Positions 1 through 13,100 of a stretch of DNA of 64,000 nucleotides are shown piece by piece; positions within the stretch are counted from its first letter, which is position 1, and every line of letters begins with the position of its first letter. The notes beneath the pieces were generated by a model. It saw nothing but the letters and a program-made list of their open reading frames with translations. It made no database searches and was not told where the DNA came from. This stretch comes from Monomorium pharaonis (Eukaryota; Arthropoda; Insecta; Hymenoptera; Formicidae), in contig NC_050473.1 of NCBI RefSeq assembly GCF_013373865.1, positions 1,674,001-1,738,000 of the forward strand, given 5' to 3'. Made by a program: the position numbers and the translations under genes.

Positions 1-3000
1 GGAGCCGGGCGGTAAATACGTGCCGTGTCGTACGTGCGGCTACATAAGTTTACATAATTCCATCGCGACAGGGTGATCGCCGCCACTGCCGCTGCCGCCG
101 CCATAAACTTTACTGTTCTCGCATTAGTATATCATCGGCCGTATCTCGATCGTAAAAACGTAATGAGGAAGGGGAAGAAAAACGAATGACCACCCGTCGA
201 TAGAAACTTCGTAGCTTCCTTTTTTTTTTTTACAAAATATCAATGTAAAAACTTTAAATAATAAGCGACTTGACCGATTTTTTTATTTTGCGTTTGGAAA
301 ACCGATCGACAAACACGGAAATGTTTAATAAAGATTGTAATTGCGTGTGTTTTTTTTTTTTAGTTTTCGATATCGCGACGCTTCCACGGAGCTCTTCAAG
401 TTTTTAATCCGTGATTTCACGGCCCCGACGTACTCTCTTCTTTCGCAATTCGTCCGTCGATCGCCACGTGTTCCTGACTACTCGTGAGAACGGGACGGAA
501 CGAATGTACGAAATACGATCGCGTAATATCATGCTGAGACGTCGGTCGTCGCTTGATGGAGGAAAGGCGACGTGCGCACCGGCGTTTCTTGACTTTAACG
601 TGATCGAGGGCCTCTTACGTTGACGTCCACCGCGAGGTACGTTGTCCGACGAGAGTATTGCTAGCGTTAACAGTTAGTTCACAGTGAGTCTCTCTCTCAC
701 TTTTTCTCTCTCTTCCTGGGTGGCTGACAATAATCTATTATCATTCATCGAAACGCTAAGATTCCTCGAGAGACCCTGAGATTAACCTTTACCTTAAAAC
801 GAAAAAATGACGAACAGAGCTGCTTTTGCTGGAGTCCGTAGTTTTTTTTTGTATAGAATTATTTGTACAGGATATTTACAAGTTAATGTAAAAAAGATTT
901 CTAAAAGCCTTTCACTTCGATGTAAAACATTTTTTTCGTAAATTATACAAATACTATGAATATTGGATTAGGTTAATAGATTTTATAAAGAGCCATAAAC
1001 GTATGAACTATAGATTTTTATTATTTTTTAATTATCTAAGCAGATCGAGTTTTTATAGTACAATGTTTAGTTTCCAAGAAATAAAAGGAACTTTAGGCTT
1101 ATGCGACAGTATTGGCGACCTTCCTCTAAAATATGTGTGTGTATACAAGCGTCACGTTTCACTTCATTCATTTCAGCCGCTGATCGCACAGCTTTTCACG
1201 CAAGCGTAGAAAGCTGGCTTCTCCTTTGCACCGTACCATAAAGTGAGCCGCCTGATGATAATTAAGTTGGAGACGGGCTAATTACTTTCACATTTTTTCT
1301 TCATTTTAGCTTCAATTTGCATAAATTAAGCGTAATGCAAATTCACGACTGTTTGCGCAATACACACTATCTCCCGTAGTATCTCCCGTGTTAAGCGACT
1401 TAACGATTGACTAATTGTTAATACCTCACGCTTGTACGATGATGATGTCACACCTTATGCAAATACAAAAGTTGTAACAGCGTTGTAAATACGTCGTAAG
1501 CAATCTTGACAATCGATCACTTATTTGATATAAAGAACAATTGTTCGATTATTCTGATAATTACATTGAATGTTTCGAGGCAGCCTGTATAAAGACTTAC
1601 GAGATCGCCGAAAAAATCCCTCTCGTATATATACATCTCGGAATTCACAGAAATAATACTCGTCGATAATTCGTACTCGGAAATATTCGGTCGTTGCGCT
1701 TGGCTCGTTGCGCTCGGCTCGTGTATACGAATGAAATGCGGGTTCACGTCACTCGTTTAACAGAAAGCTACGTTCCGATGCACCGATCTGAAAACCAAAA
1801 ACTGACAGGATCTTTGTAGCATACGCGTGGGATATACATAAAAATATCGATTCACCGAAGTGTCCGGCACTCTCTTACGTCGGAGTATGCGTTCCTTCCT
1901 CCGTTTACGCTTTTGAAACAATGTTTCATGTTTAATGTATCAACGCACTTTGAATCGAACGTAACGTCGACTGAGCGAGATACGACTCGGGTCAAGACGG
2001 TGTTAAGGCTGACTATCGCGATTCTATTAAAATATTTAGACATTACAATTAGACGGATGCTCGCGCGCGTGATTATTTCTATTCGATGTTTATCGAGAAT
2101 AGACGAGCTCCGATTGTTTCCAGAAAATCTGGGAGTCTGGCTTGAACGAATCTTTCTAAATATTTTTCTGGTCGATCATGTATATACAGGCGGATCTCGA
2201 ATCTTATTTCGAACGGGATCTAAGATCTAAGATGACATTAACCGGCATTGATCGGGACAATAGACAACGTCGGCGGTGTGCAAACAAGCGAATCTATCGC
2301 TTCGACACCATCTTTATGTTCGTCGGCCGCGGATAATCCAAACGCCAACTTGTTCGAGGAAACTCAATCGTCCCGGAGATCCCATCTAATCCGTTTAAAT
2401 GACGTCGGCGACAGCGCTCGAATGCGACGCCGCACGCCTAAGAGACGATGCATCGGTGAAGGCAAGCGAAAGCGCACACGCGCGCTAGAATGCGCCCATT
2501 ATATCCTCCACAATATACAGTCCCTTGACATAACAACAAAGAAAGCAGGGGGTAAATATAAAAATTCCTCGTGAGAAAGATAACGATTGAAAAATAGAAA
2601 TTAAAAAGAGTGATGTTTCAACATTGAAAAGTAAGATACAAAAGAATACAAATTATCGAAACAATCAAACAAATTAAAAAAGTATAAATGCATTTAAATG
2701 TAGTAACGTAACTTTTATATATAATGTTACTTTTAATTTGCGCTACAGAGCTAATTAGCTCTATCCTTTAATTTGATCCTGTGCCGTCTAGTAACCAGAA
2801 GCCTCGTCACAGGGGCTGCGACAGGAATGTCAAACATTCATCTCTCTCCGGTAGGTTGCATCCTCTCCCGTGGAGATAGTAATAGGTATGCTGCTTTCGG
2901 AAACGACGTTTTTCCTTTATTCATTATCGTCGTGAGTGGCCAGGTGATCGCGCTGCCCTATCTGGCCCGATCAGAGCGAGTGAGCCCGAAGTAGGCGAGC

Positions 3001-5530
3001 GGTCTCGAAGTCTGTCTGCTCGCCGCACGCGGGTCCAAATTAAGAGAAACAGAGATGAAAGACGCTTGATGTAAATAATAGTCGGCGCTACGACACTGTC
3101 GCAAATCACGACCGTATTGTTGAGATATCGAGCTAATCGTGAACTTTCTGGACGTGTGAACCGAATCCCTTGTTCATCCCTTGGGGAAGAACCGCGACTT
3201 TAGATCGAAGAGTTTGATGTAAAGGAAGTTGAATTCTGTGTTTCGTGATCAAGCTTTGACAAAATAAATAATATTACCGAACGGGACAAGTTATCTGTAT
3301 CGTGGACTGAGGATTACGAAAGTTAATAAGAATTCAATTTCAAAAGAGCATCAGTCTTAAAACACTATATATTTTAAAGCAACTCATATCTAACTGTATC
3401 TTGAATTTAACAATTTGTCGCCTATATTTTTACTATGTAATATATGCTGAAAGAAAGAGGGATAGAAGGGGAGGGAGAGAAAAAAGGGAGGAAAAGAAAA
3501 AGAGAATTCCAAAGTTATGGACAGTGAAAGCTACGTGAGTTAGGTCTTTATCGAAAAGATTCATCCCACTTTGAATCCCATTGTGATAAGGCGCGACATC
3601 GAAATTTAATTAAATGTGCCTCGCCGTCTGACGGAGCTTAGTGCCTTTTAGCCACGATGTTTACGAGCTCGAACCGTTATAGCTTTCCACGCGACCGAAC
3701 TCGAGAAAATGAAGCTACACCCGCGTTAAGAAAACATACGGTGAAGATTAATGATTCCAGGCGATTTGGTAACAATACAGTTTACTAAAAAAGTAACCGG
3801 ACGATTCATACCAGATTAAACGGGCAGATAAAAAATGTTATGTGTACAAATATTACCGTTAAAAGACGATAAATCCACGATTATCGGTATCTCTTAAGCT
3901 CGGAAATGCGCACTGCGTATCAATTAGTCGGGCCTCTCCATGCATACGCGACTACAATTACGATTGGACCGCGGATCGGTGAGATCTAAAGAAACTTCCA
4001 AGACCGTTGGAGTCGTCATAAAAAAATATTGTCCAACCAAATGCCGGAGACTCGGGAATCCGGACAAACTATTTCTCCAGTCCGTCCGCGTGGTCGCCTC
4101 ATATATATTTATTTATGTTGCTCTCGTGACCTCAGTAGAAGATGTTATTACAAGGACCTTCCTACGATACGCGACGACGATCACATAAACGTTGGTAGGG
4201 CCCGGATAATGTCGGTTTTGTCAATGGCTTCGTCGTCCCTCTCGTGCCTTTTTTTCTTCGGAGCTGCGTGGGCGACAAAAAGGAAATTGCCAAATGGACA
4301 ATAAAATATCCTGATCGCGATTACCAATGGTAAATCAATTGTCGCAGAATTAAAAAAAAATCGGACTTGTAAAACATTTATAATATGCTTGTTGGAAATT
4401 TTTCTTTACGAGGCAATAATGTAAATGTCTCTCTTAACCAGCAGGATACAAATTCTTCGTCGGGAAATAATTTCCTTTCACATCGTATAAAACGATCGTT
4501 TCATTGTTCGACGCGAGAATGACTTTATCAGATGTGCCATACGCGAGACGGACTATTGATCAATCGATCGATGTAGATGCAACAACGACGCGTACGGCTT
4601 TCCATTTTGTTATTTGACCGAATGCACACGAGTTGTATTCGTAACACGCGCATAATGCATATATGTCTGTTTCCTTAGCAAACACCGGCGCACCATCGCA
4701 TGTGGTCGAAAGCATTTCTTTTCATTCGCGAATTTCTGGTCTCGTACGAAATTCTCGCGCACGTGGTCCCTCGAGGGATTCTCAAGAAGCACTCGGAAAA
4801 AAATGCGCTTGAAAATCGTGCACCGTAACGTATTTAATTCTTGGGTGCAGCCCAGAAGCGTACAGTTTTTATCATTCAAAATTGCAGTTTTTTTGTGTCG
4901 TGCTAAACTCGATTTTTATACATTTTATTGTATCGATTTAATCTTTTTTTAATAAGAAAATCACCTTCCCGCGATTTACACGTGCATGTACGATATGATA
5001 TTTTCATTCACCGTGACAGACCTGTTAATACTTCTGTATCTTATTTTCGACGTACGAAAAGAAACATTGTTATTTGTCATCTACAATCAATCCGAAGTCG
5101 ATCAGCGTCGCGTTACCAGGCAATTTCGGTCCTGAGCTGGTGCCGACGTCGTCGTCGGCGAGATTCAAAAAGGCCTTTTCGTCGAAAGGATCGGTCGCGG
5201 CGCGTTCTCCTCCTTGGAATCTGCAAGCTCACGCCCGTGAAAATATTTTTTTGTACGCGTAACACGAGTGCCGTCCCATAAGTTGCCCGTCGCGGTGCTC
5301 CCTTTTGGACGCTTCCTACAAGGCTTTTCGCTCGCGGGCAAACATCGCTCCGTGGTTTGCCTGGTAATTGCTGGAAACACCTTGCGAGTGTTTACAGTGT
5401 CATCGAGGCGCGGTCGCACCTCGGCGACGTGCGGGTCCTATGAAAGCTTGTGTTCCGTCACGAGATAAGCGATGCACGGTCCATAATGTGACCGCTGAGA
5501 AATTTTGAATACGAGACTCCGACTCTTCTT

Positions 5531-5532
<2 letters not shown>

Positions 5533-5564
<32 letters not shown>

Positions 5565-6060
5565 ACTCATGTATTAATCCATTTTATTTAATTATTTATA
5601 TTTAAATATATCATCTCTCGCACGTTTGTATCTTACTTTAAACTCTATTTCTTATCATTTTTATCTCAGCTCACTCCATTCCACTCACTTTCATCTCTTT
5701 TAATTTCATTCCATCTTATTGTATTTCATTTCCATCTCTTTGTACTTTACCTTATTTTCATTCTACAATATTTATATCATCTTTCATCTATACCTATATG
5801 CGCTAATATTGCACTCAACATCTAATTTTTATCTCTACGCATGTTACTTGCATTTCTTACAGGTTGCCAGTTTTTCAAATTACTTTGCGCCGTCTATGTA
5901 TTCAATGTTAATCCGCGATTTATTTCTTTATGCGTCTGTATTCCTACGCTTCTATTTTCTGTATCTCGATTCAGCAATCCTAATGATGTAATTTACTTGT
6001 ACTTTGCGCCTGCACTCTGTCATGATACGTTCTTAGAGAGTTTACCCTAGAATGTCAATA
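5533..6060. repeat. CT microsatellite plus degenerate pyrimidine-rich tract
   Basis: A CT run of about 30 nt is followed, after roughly 20 nt, by some 480 nt of T/C-rich sequence on the plus strand. That sequence has repeated TTTCAT, CATCTC and TTTATTTC words, and is interrupted and not periodic. It looks like a decayed simple-sequence array rather than a gene. Confidence 0.55.
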
Positions 6061-6959
6061 AAAGCTTTATCTATCTTCTCTTCTCTTTATGAGAAACTCT
6101 CAGAAATCTTATTTAATAAAAAAAAGATTTTAAAATATTTATTGTTTTTTATTTAATCTTTTTTGTTTTTAAAACGAAGTTATCAATTTTATGTTAACAA
6201 AATATTACTGGTATTACTCGATAAGATAATCATTAATTAAGTTAATCAAAATTTAATCAAAGTCGTCCTTAGGTTTTAAAGTGTCATAATATTTTTTAGT
6301 TCTTAATCAAATATAATTTGTCTTGTGATTCTTTTACGCAATAAAATTTTATTTTCTCTTTCTCTCATTTATGGGAAAAAATGTCTATACACGCAATAAA
6401 TCCTGCGTACTGTCCGAGTCACTTAGATATATTATAGATATATTATAGGCGGATATCAGATTTATAATTACGCATTTGACACGTAATAAAACATGAAAGA
6501 GAAACGGTACTTGCACACAATACCGATTGATGTCAAAATCTTGGGACGTGGGTACTGCAATTATGCACGTCTATTGTATGTACAATTGTATATTATAATA
6601 GGAGAACATTATTTATTCTTATTACAGTATTCTCGATGACGAGAACATTGTACAGTATGTCTCTTGTAAAATGCATGAATGATAAAATGGATATGAATGG
6701 AATGAATGGACATTAGGACAACAGGAATCATATGTGTGTTAAATCGAATACATTTCAGTCTGCTCACGTCTGATCGGTCCTAGTAGCTCCATCTGTAGAA
6801 ATCTCTTGAAAATTCTGAAATGCAGATTTCAGATTAAAAAATTTAAGAGAATATAAATATGAATATGATTATTTATTTGCCAAACTTGGAAAAGTAACAG
6901 ATTGTAATATAAAGTTAAAGAAAATTATTTCAACTTTTTACCTATATTTATATATATAT

Positions 6960-7372
6960 ACTAGCTATGCCCTGCCACGCGTTGCTGTGGCTCTCTATTC
7001 TTATGCATTTTTTTCAAATTTTTTTTGCTTTCGTTGTTTAACTTTCAAGAGCCTTGCTTTACTATTGTTCTTTTTATTTTATTTTTGAATAAGCATTTAT
7101 CTATCTTTAATAAATCTAATATTCATTTATTCACGTACTTCTAACTTTTTTTTCTAAAAGCTGCCATGGATTTAGAAACATTCTTCGTCTCTCCCGATCT
7201 CTCCCCGTCACTCCCGGTCTCTACTCGTCTCTCCCGGTCTCTCCTGGTCTCTCCCGGTCTCTACTCGTCTCTCCCGGTCTCTACTCGTCTCTCCCGGTCT
7301 CTCCCCATCTCTCCCCGTCTCTCCCGGTCTCTCCCCATCTCTACCCGTCTCTCCCGGTCTCTCCCCAATACA
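6960..7372 (+). repeat. Dispersed-repeat-like block ending in a CTCTCCCGGT minisatellite
   Basis: The block opens after a TATATATA run with CTAGCTATGCCCTGCCACGC, a kind of motif I associate with dispersed insect repeats. It runs through T-rich sequence and ends in an array (about 7190-7370) of 10-nt units based on CTCTCCCGGT. Variants (CTACTCGT, CTCCCCAT) alternate to give 20- and 40-nt higher-order periods. Translation of the array gives a meaningless RLSRSLP repeat. Transposon origin is inference. Confidence 0.5.
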
Positions 7373-7535
7373 GGATTTTCAATTCATCAATTGATTAATT
7401 GCATTATATACACAATTTTGTTCTGTAAAACCTTTATTTGTGCATAAAGCGATAGATTAATCGATAAATTAAAAAAAAAAACTTGTTTTATAATTCGTCT
7501 ATATAAAATTATTATACACATATTATAATTCATAA

Positions 7536-7541
7536 TTTATT
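7536..7541 (-). terminator. Candidate poly(A) signal of RSL24D1
   Basis: AATAAA on the minus strand, about 93 nt past the RSL24D1 stop codon. It is the first canonical hexamer in a very AT-rich 3' flank. The spacing fits a short 3' UTR typical of ribosome-biogenesis genes. AT-rich sequence makes chance matches common. Confidence 0.5.
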
Positions 7542-7602
7542 AACACAGTGGATGTAATTCGTAGAGAGATACAAAAATAACAAGACGATTAGACACGTAC
7601 AA

Positions 7603-7628
7603 TGTATATACTTTATAAAGTATATACA
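7603..7628. repeat. Perfect 26-nt palindrome just after the RSL24D1 stop
   Basis: The sequence reads TGTATATACTTTA followed by its exact reverse complement, with no spacer. It begins 5 nt after the RSL24D1 stop codon on the minus strand, so it would form a hairpin in the first part of the 3' UTR. It could equally be a TA-rich accident. Confidence 0.6.
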
Positions 7629-7633
7629 ATGAT

Positions 7634-8458
7634 CTAATTCACTTCTACTGCCTCGGCTTCAAGTTCACTGCTAGAATCTTCATCTACATGCATCTGTTGT
7701 TGCTCTTCGGCTGTCTCTTCCTGTTTCTTCCTTTCTTTGAGGCCAGCAGCTGGCGAGCGGACGAGAGACAAGTCACGCTGCACCTCCTTGATATCTCTCT
7801 CTTGTTCGAGCTCCCTGCCCTTGCGTAATCGCTGCATAATGTGCAAATTCTGTCGCCTCTGCTTGATAGTTTCTACCTTCTTCATTGCCTCTATAGTCTT
7901 ATTCCATAATTCTCTATTATATTTAACAGGTGTATTTCTTCTCTTTTCAAACTCAAATGAAGGATCCACCACCAATTCTTTGCCAACGGTTTTCCTATAG
8001 GCTTTAGTCCATTTGACTTTCCTGGGATTCTTCTTCTTTTTGAATGCAGCGTGACATTTTGAGCGACAGAACTTAAATATCTGAAACATCATATATAAAA
8101 TGCAACAATATCGTTTCGATGAACATAACAAACAATGGGTTGTTGAAAATTACAATTGCGATATTGTAAAGAATCAAAAGCGATAATTTTTTTCAAAAAG
8201 ATTTACTTTTCACATTTCAATCTGAAAAGTTAATTGCAAGAAAGAATTATATTTTATCTTATTCTGATGTGTATAAACAAACCTAACTTCAATCAACAAC
8301 ACGCTATACACGTGATATTTCTTTATTCTACAAGTCTATCGTATTATTTAATATGAAATTAATTGTGCAGCTCTTACCTTACAATCATTCCTTACGAACT
8401 GAATTCCATGTCCCGGAAATATCCGGGACGAGCAGAAATAACATGTCTCTATACGCAT
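7634..8458 (-). CDS. RSL24D1: Probable ribosome biogenesis protein RLP24 (RSL24D1), two exons
   Basis: Coding exons, in transcription order, are 8458-8378 and 8080-7634, with a 297 bp intron (GT donor at 8377, AG acceptor at 8081). The spliced protein has 175 residues, close to the usual 160-200 for this family. It starts MRIETCYFCSSRIFPGHG. Its zinc ribbon is C6-x2-C9 with C32-x3-C36, split by the intron, so the second pair is encoded in exon 2. The conserved RLP24 stretch of the NPRKVKWTKAYRK type and a KRRNTPVKYNRELWNKT block follow. A long basic, coiled helix and an acidic Glu/Ser-rich tail close the protein. Known role of the family: a nucleolar placeholder for ribosomal protein L24 on pre-60S particles, released by the AAA-ATPase Drg1 in yeast. 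The start is the ATG at 8458, because the N-terminal residues match the family exactly. It is divergent from the GMC gene. Family identity is very secure. Confidence 0.95.
8378..8458 (-). CDS. RSL24D1: RSL24D1 coding exon 1
   Basis: These are 27 codons from the ATG to a Lys codon, followed by a GTAAGAG donor, and the exon ends in phase 0. It carries the first zinc-binding pair (CYFC) and the conserved PGHG and FVRNDCK segments. It was found by looking upstream of the longer exon for the missing N terminus. Confidence 0.93.
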
Positions 8459-10076
8459 GTTGCGAGAAGTTGCGAGAGTTAACCTAATTTAACCTAACTA
8501 CGTCACGTAGACACGCGCTTCTCTGATCTGCGTTCCGAAACCAATCACTCGAATGGTTCAGACTCTAGAATGCGTTCTTGGAGGTGCGTGAGGGTACGTT
8601 CCCTTTAACGATCGTGGTGTAATCATGAAGCTTACGGCGACCTAACTCTGCTGGTTATAGCACGGAAGAGAACTAAAATATTATGAACGCATTACAGGTT
8701 TCATAAGAGATATATTGACTACATAGTTCAATATCTAGGTTTCTTTTTGCAATTGCCATTCACGAGCATTAATGTGTCTCAAATATTTTATATTTGTTAT
8801 TCGCCGAATTTTAAATAAGGATAATAAAGTGATATTTCTGAACGCAATCCTACGGTGTTATCGAATAGAAAAACAGATGGAGGGATAAGAGAACTATTGA
8901 CGAATGAGAATAATATTGATAGTCATCGACCTTCACGCGTGATTTAATAGAGATAAGAGAACAATTGATCTTCGGCACTATAATATTATGAATTTCGATG
9001 TAATAAAAAAAAATTAAATTATATTACCCCGTTGATGGTGAGATGATTCCAACATTTGGTAATAGAGATCACTGCAATAGATCACGGCAACATGTTATAA
9101 AAGATTTATCAGGATTCATATTAGAGAATCTTTTATATATTTTAAAATAAAAAAATATTTAATGGAAAATTTACGATGAAAAAATCAGTTTTTATAATTA
9201 ACTTTAGGCATACAAAATACTAAGATACACCATACGATATTTTATACAGTAAATGAAATAGTATATACAATATTATAATTACAATAATTTTTCTAATTCT
9301 CATTTGTGCATATGCCAATATTCTACTTAATTTAAATAGAAAAGTTAATTTGATTAATTCAATTTTCTATAGTGATATAAGTGTTAAATTAACAATTTTA
9401 CATCTTTTTCTTTGTTATTCTGTTTAGTTGCTAAAACTCGTTTTTAAACTTGTATCGAAGAAAGCTAAAATTCTTTCGATTATATAACATCTGATTATAT
9501 AAAAGTTATAAGAACAATAAGATAGATTAATTTCACGGAGATTTATTTCTACTTTATAACAAGCTTTCTAAAAATTAAATGTTTGCGTTTCTATATTTAG
9601 TAATTAAAAAATGTATTAATACCAAATTAATAACAAATATTTAACAAAATTTATAAATAATTTAAATTACTATTTGAAGTAGAATGAATATATTAATACA
9701 AATACGTTTACTATAATAGACTTATATGAAAAATAAATTCACATTAAAAAAATTATTTTAATTTAGAAGATAATAAAAAGTTTAATATATGAACACATTT
9801 AGTAAACTACGAATATTGATAACAAATAATTAAAATTATAAATCTTCAAGATATTTAATATATGAGTACAACAAGCCGATTGTAAGAGGTACTATACGAG
9901 TTTATCCGACATAACAATTACATACCCTCGATGCCGTGTTGCCGGTCGTCGTTGGGATGCTTCGGACCGCTTATAGAGTTAGACTTATAGACTAGTATCG
10001 ATTACGAAGAGCTACTAATTTAATATCGGGATCGAACGTGTAGTCGCTGCAGTTCCGCGTTGTCTTGCACGTTGCT
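8459..10076. other. Divergent intergenic spacer, RSL24D1 / GMC gene
   Basis: About 1.6 kb, AT-rich from 8.8 to 9.9 kb, with no coding potential. Next to RSL24D1 it contains two CCTAA-type motifs (8479-8498). Both flanking genes presumably have their promoters here. Nothing else stands out. Confidence 0.6.
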
Positions 10077-10111
10077 TCAGTATTGTCGTGCAGCGACTAT
10101 CGGCCGAACGT
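10077..10111 (+). promoter_or_regulatory. Candidate Inr (+DPE-like) core promoter of the GMC gene
   Basis: An arthropod initiator TCAGT sits at 10077-10081, 61 nt before the chosen ATG. If its A is +1, the hexamer at +28 to +33 is GAACGT, one mismatch from the DPE consensus RGWYVT. No TATA box is seen. The spacing gives a plausible short 5' UTR, but the match is imperfect. Confidence 0.3.
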
Positions 10112-10141
10112 GTTTTCCCGTGTTTTTTAATAAGAGGAGAC

Positions 10142-13100
10142 ATGTGGGGCCACATATCGATCACGATCACAATCCTGCTGGCGTTGCTCTATCATTATCA
10201 CTTCAGCGAACCGGCTAGCGTTATCGTTTATCCCGAAACGCATTACGACTACATTGTCGGTGAGTTCGCTTCCTAGTTTATATTTATCGGGTTGCCGGAA
10301 CCCTCAGTCTCGTCGCGATTCTTCCTCCTCCGCTTCGTGTCCCGAAATACACAGCATCGATTTTTAATCAAAGAGGATTAGCGCAAATCACATTGTGCTG
10401 GATTGATAAATGCTGCAGGAAAAACGAACGAAAAAAATATCAATTATGACGAAACATCAATTCTCTTTTTGTTCTATATAAACAAAGTTTGAGATATAAA
10501 ATTGTTAATTGCACATCTTTGAATGCTACTTGTTTTGTATTCCAGACTTAAGTTTACATATCTAAAATTTAATAAGTTTCTACGATCGACGTTTCATATA
10601 TTATTGCTAATATATATATATATATATTTTTTTTAATTAATTGCGCTTCTCGTTGCTACGGGGTTCAAGTCGGCGCTGGTACGTCTGGCTGCGTGATTGC
10701 ATCACGGCTCTCAAAAATGCCGAACGTGACCGTTTTGCTCGTGGAGGCCGGCGGATACTTCGGATGGCTATCTACTATGCCGCTCTTAGCACCGATGATG
10801 CAAGGCACCGAGGTTGATTGGGCCTACCAAACGGAGCCGCAAGTCTTCTCGTCCCGAGGGCTCTACGGCTATGTAATTAAAGTTCTATTTCTCTTTCAGT
10901 GAAGAAATTTCCGTTTCGCGAAAACAATTTTTGTAGAAATTTTCTACTATACATCGATCATAATTCCCACAGACCGTGCAGCACATTTTATACGCTGACG
11001 AATAATAACATCGTAATAATAATATTAATCTAAAAGATTATATCACGTCTCATGAAATGTCTTTTGACATGTATTACATAAAAAGTAATGCAAAATGAAT
11101 CTTCCAGTAACTTTCATACATAACAGAATTTGGAATGGTATTTTTGGCGTCGGAATTTCTTCATTGGTCACGTTTGTTTAGAGACAAAATTATCCAAGAG
11201 GAAGAGGACTTGGAGGGAGCGGGCAGCTTAATTATCTCGTTCATTCTTTTGGGAGGCCCGAGGACTACAAAAGATGGCCGAAGGGTTGGTCGCACGCCGA
11301 CTTGCTTCCCTACTTTCAAAAGGTGTCCGATATTATGAACGTTAGCCCGATGCCGGAGGAAGAGTACTTAACGAAGGCCTTCGTTCTCGCCGAGGAATCG
11401 TTAAAGCTGGATAATATATCCTTACGAAAAGCGATGTACACCGCGAAAAAGGGAAGCAGATGGAGTACTCTACACGCATATTTGCGGAAGGCTTGGAATC
11501 GCAAGAATTTACATATTCTAATGAATACACTCGTCGCCAAGGTCTCCATCATTTTTATCACGCTGAAAAGAGAAAACTTTCTTTTGAGCTATCTTCTTTT
11601 TCAAAAACATATTCTTTATATTAGAAAATAATCAGTATATTATAAATTTTTTCTAAAGTAATCATTCATATTTTTGCTCTTTAATTTTTTTTATATAAAT
11701 CATATATTTAACAATTTTTATTAAAAATAATTATTTATATATTCCAGCTGTTCAATTTTGTTCATATAAATATATATTTTTAATTTAAACGCTGTAGGTA
11801 CTTTTCAAAAACGATAAAGCCGATGGAATTAAAGTGATATATAAAGACGGCTCCGTCGGGAAAATCGGCGTTAGAAAGGAAGTGATCCTTTGCGCGGGTG
11901 CTATCAATACTCCGCAATTACTTTTAATTTCAGGCATAGGGCCTGCCAGCGAACTAAACAAACATAAGGTGATAAATGAAAATATCATCGTCAGACTTTT
12001 CAATTTTAAAAGCGACAAATACGATCTGCAGATACCCGTGGTACGAGATCTTTCTCAAGTAGGCCGGAATCTGTTCGATCATCTGAACGTGCCCGTTTAC
12101 GTGAACCTACGAGAACGAGTTAGCATCACGCTTGTGAAGCTGCAAACTGTATCCGAGGTGTTCAATTATTTTGCCTTTGGAACCGGTAAATGCGATAACG
12201 CATACGCGGTAACGACGCTGTTATTTACCCTCTACGCGGTCGATGTTGTAATCTCATCGTATATCTTTTTCTCCGTTGCATGTCAAAGGATGGTTGGCCA
12301 CTAACGGCGTAATGGGATTGGGGCGTGCTAATAACAGTGGCCTCCTCCTCTTCGGTGTGGCGTCCGCGGAGGAAAAATTGCTGAAGGCCATCTCAAATTT
12401 CGAGACCGAGGTGAATGAACCATCCGGCAGTTGTATATTTGGACGTTAACTAAAATATCGTAGACGTTGCTTTTTTCGTATGATGAACAATCGCACTTTT
12501 CGTCGTATCGCGTAATTATTAATTATAGATAACGTTTTCTACTCGGTTATCTAATAGCGAGTATCAGTAGCAATTTAATAATCATTACATCGAAAAGAAT
12601 TAACAGTCGTTCGTTAGACGTACAGGTCATTGTTTCCGTCGTATAACGACAGCATGCACGAGGGATTCATCTATCTCGTTACGTGTCTGCAACCGAAGAG
12701 TCGTGGAAGCATAACATTGAGATCGAGTAACATTCGCGACCCTCCAAAAATTAATCCCGCGTACCTTCAAGATCCCGACGACATTACGTGCACCTATCGA
12801 GGTAAACGTGATCGTTTCACGTGTCAAAATAAATTTTACTCTGCTAAATAGAATAAATTGCAAAAGTTATTTTCATTTCTTTAGCGTGAATTATTTTAAT
12901 TAAATTGATAATTAATTTTGCTTATTCGCTAAGCTATAAACTTCGCGCTGGATACTCTTGATACGAGACTGTTTCGCGAGTACGGCGCGAAGGTTCACAT
13001 CCCCGATTTCGAGGAGTGTCGTCACTTGCGACAGGATTATCGGGACATCGATTATTCGGAGTGCGTCATGAGAATTTCAGGACTCACGAGCTACCATCCG

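Larger units (their letters stand above)
1..7535. other. Intergenic, no gene recognised
   Basis: Open frames here are short and mostly lack ATG starts or recognisable domains. Contents are poly(T) runs near 220 and 350, a CT microsatellite at 5533-5564, and a long degenerate T/C-rich tract (about 5570-6060) built on variants of TTTCATTYCAT. A dispersed-repeat-like block with a minisatellite lies at 6960-7372. An open stretch at 2248-2574 without an ATG start could be an exon of a gene extending left, but nothing identifies it. Confidence 0.6.

Noticed and set aside
7190..7370. CRISPR-like repeat array
   Set aside because: Units are 10 nt tandem copies without spacers, in a eukaryotic genome; it is a minisatellite.
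7737..8000. 87-codon open frame opposite RSL24D1
   Set aside because: Antisense shadow of the RSL24D1 exon.
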